A stretch of 6,490 nucleotides of DNA, taken from NCBI GenBank assembly GCA_949289715.1, contig CASEPJ010000039.1, positions 1-6,490 on the forward strand, written 5' to 3'. Every line of letters starts with the position of its first letter. Position 1 is the first letter of the stretch. The stretch is from an uncultured Clostridia bacterium. GTDB taxonomy: Bacteria; Bacillota; Clostridia; Christensenellales; CASEPJ01. The notes under the pieces were generated by a model, which was not told the DNA's origin, made no database searches, and saw only the letters and a list, made by a program, of their open reading frames with translations. Shown here piece by piece: positions 6,353-6,490 of this stretch. Position numbers and translations under genes: made by a program.

Positions 6353-6358
6353 CTCCTT
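6353..6358 (-). promoter_or_regulatory. Ribosome binding site of spoIIAB
   Basis: AAGGAG on the minus strand, 5 nt before the spoIIAB ATG, shares bases with the TAA stop of spoIIAA (6359-6357). This fits translational coupling of the kinase to its substrate. Confidence 0.85.
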
Positions 6359-6490
6359 AATTATTGTTAATCTTTGGCATTAATTGATAAATGCCGCTTA
6401 AAGTTAATAGTTTTTCTAAATGTTTATTAGGATTACAGATATAGCCCGAAATATTTTGTTTTTTCATTTTTTTATATCTACCGATTAAAA
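6357..6490 (-). CDS. spoIIAA: Anti-sigma F factor antagonist SpoIIAA, C-terminal end (start outside window)
   Basis: Reading the minus strand from the window edge to the TAA at 6359-6357 gives 43 residues. They begin LIGRYKKMKKQNISGYICN, continue to LEKLLTLSGIYQLMPK and end in three Asn. This matches the last part of the STAS domain of SpoIIAA (B. subtilis ILGRYKQ, then VKRLFDMSGLFKII). The phosphorylated serine, in the DSSGLG motif that normally lies only a few residues before GRYK, is just outside the window and cannot be checked. Unphosphorylated SpoIIAA attacks the SpoIIAB-SigF complex and frees SigF. The C-terminal tail after the last helix looks shorter than in B. subtilis. Gene order and spacing with spoIIAB support the call. 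Confidence 0.92.
   Translation of the reverse strand, partial: LIGRYKKMKKQNISGYICNPNKHLEKLLTLSGIYQLMPKINNN

Noticed and set aside
1..6490. CRISPR array, tRNA/rRNA genes, insertion sequences, or integrase-linked phage genes.
   Set aside because: I found no spaced repeat array, no cloverleaf-type sequence, no transposase and no phage structural or replication genes. The recombinase is the only gene with a possible mobile-element link.

Overview
The window is a chromosomal segment from a low-GC, AT-rich, endospore-forming Firmicute. I infer an uncultured or poorly characterised Clostridia-type lineage. The spoIIAA-spoIIAB-sigF cluster points to sporulation, and the mutL-miaA gene order with a methionine gamma-lyase family gene next to it is a common Clostridia/Bacilli neighbourhood. 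I cannot name a genus from sequence alone. All reading frames use the standard genetic code.

Left part, plus strand (1-3041): the 3' part of mutL (mismatch-repair endonuclease), then miaA (tRNA A37 dimethylallyltransferase), then a PLP-dependent methionine gamma-lyase family gene (B. subtilis YnbB type). Gaps are 10 and 2 nt, so this is one operon. It ends in a strong GC-rich hairpin that overlaps the last codons of the lyase gene. hfq, often found just after miaA in related genomes, is absent here.

Middle, minus strand (3105-4702): a tyrosine recombinase of the Xer/phage-integrase family with a complete catalytic set, followed after 8 nt by a LexA-like repressor. The repressor keeps the winged-helix DNA-binding domain and the apparent Ser/Lys dyad, but its cleavage site and surrounding motifs are strongly diverged. 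Neither gene has a Shine-Dalgarno sequence. The recombinase has a good promoter match placed so that transcription would start at or next to its ATG.

Intergenic 4703-5156: about 450 bp without a convincing gene. It holds that promoter, a perfect 2 x 17 bp tandem repeat, and a 40-bp near-perfect palindrome (two 17-bp arms with one mismatch around a 6-bp centre). The geometry of the palindrome suits a tyrosine-recombinase core site. I regard the recombinase, repeats, palindrome and unusual LexA as the most interesting unit in the window, a possible self-contained recombination module. This is inference.

Right part, minus strand (5157-6490): spoIIAA (3' end only), spoIIAB and sigF, the forespore sigma-factor switch. 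SpoIIAB is an anti-sigma factor/kinase that holds SigF, and SpoIIAA releases it. The genes are tightly spaced with good ribosome binding sites and look ordinary.
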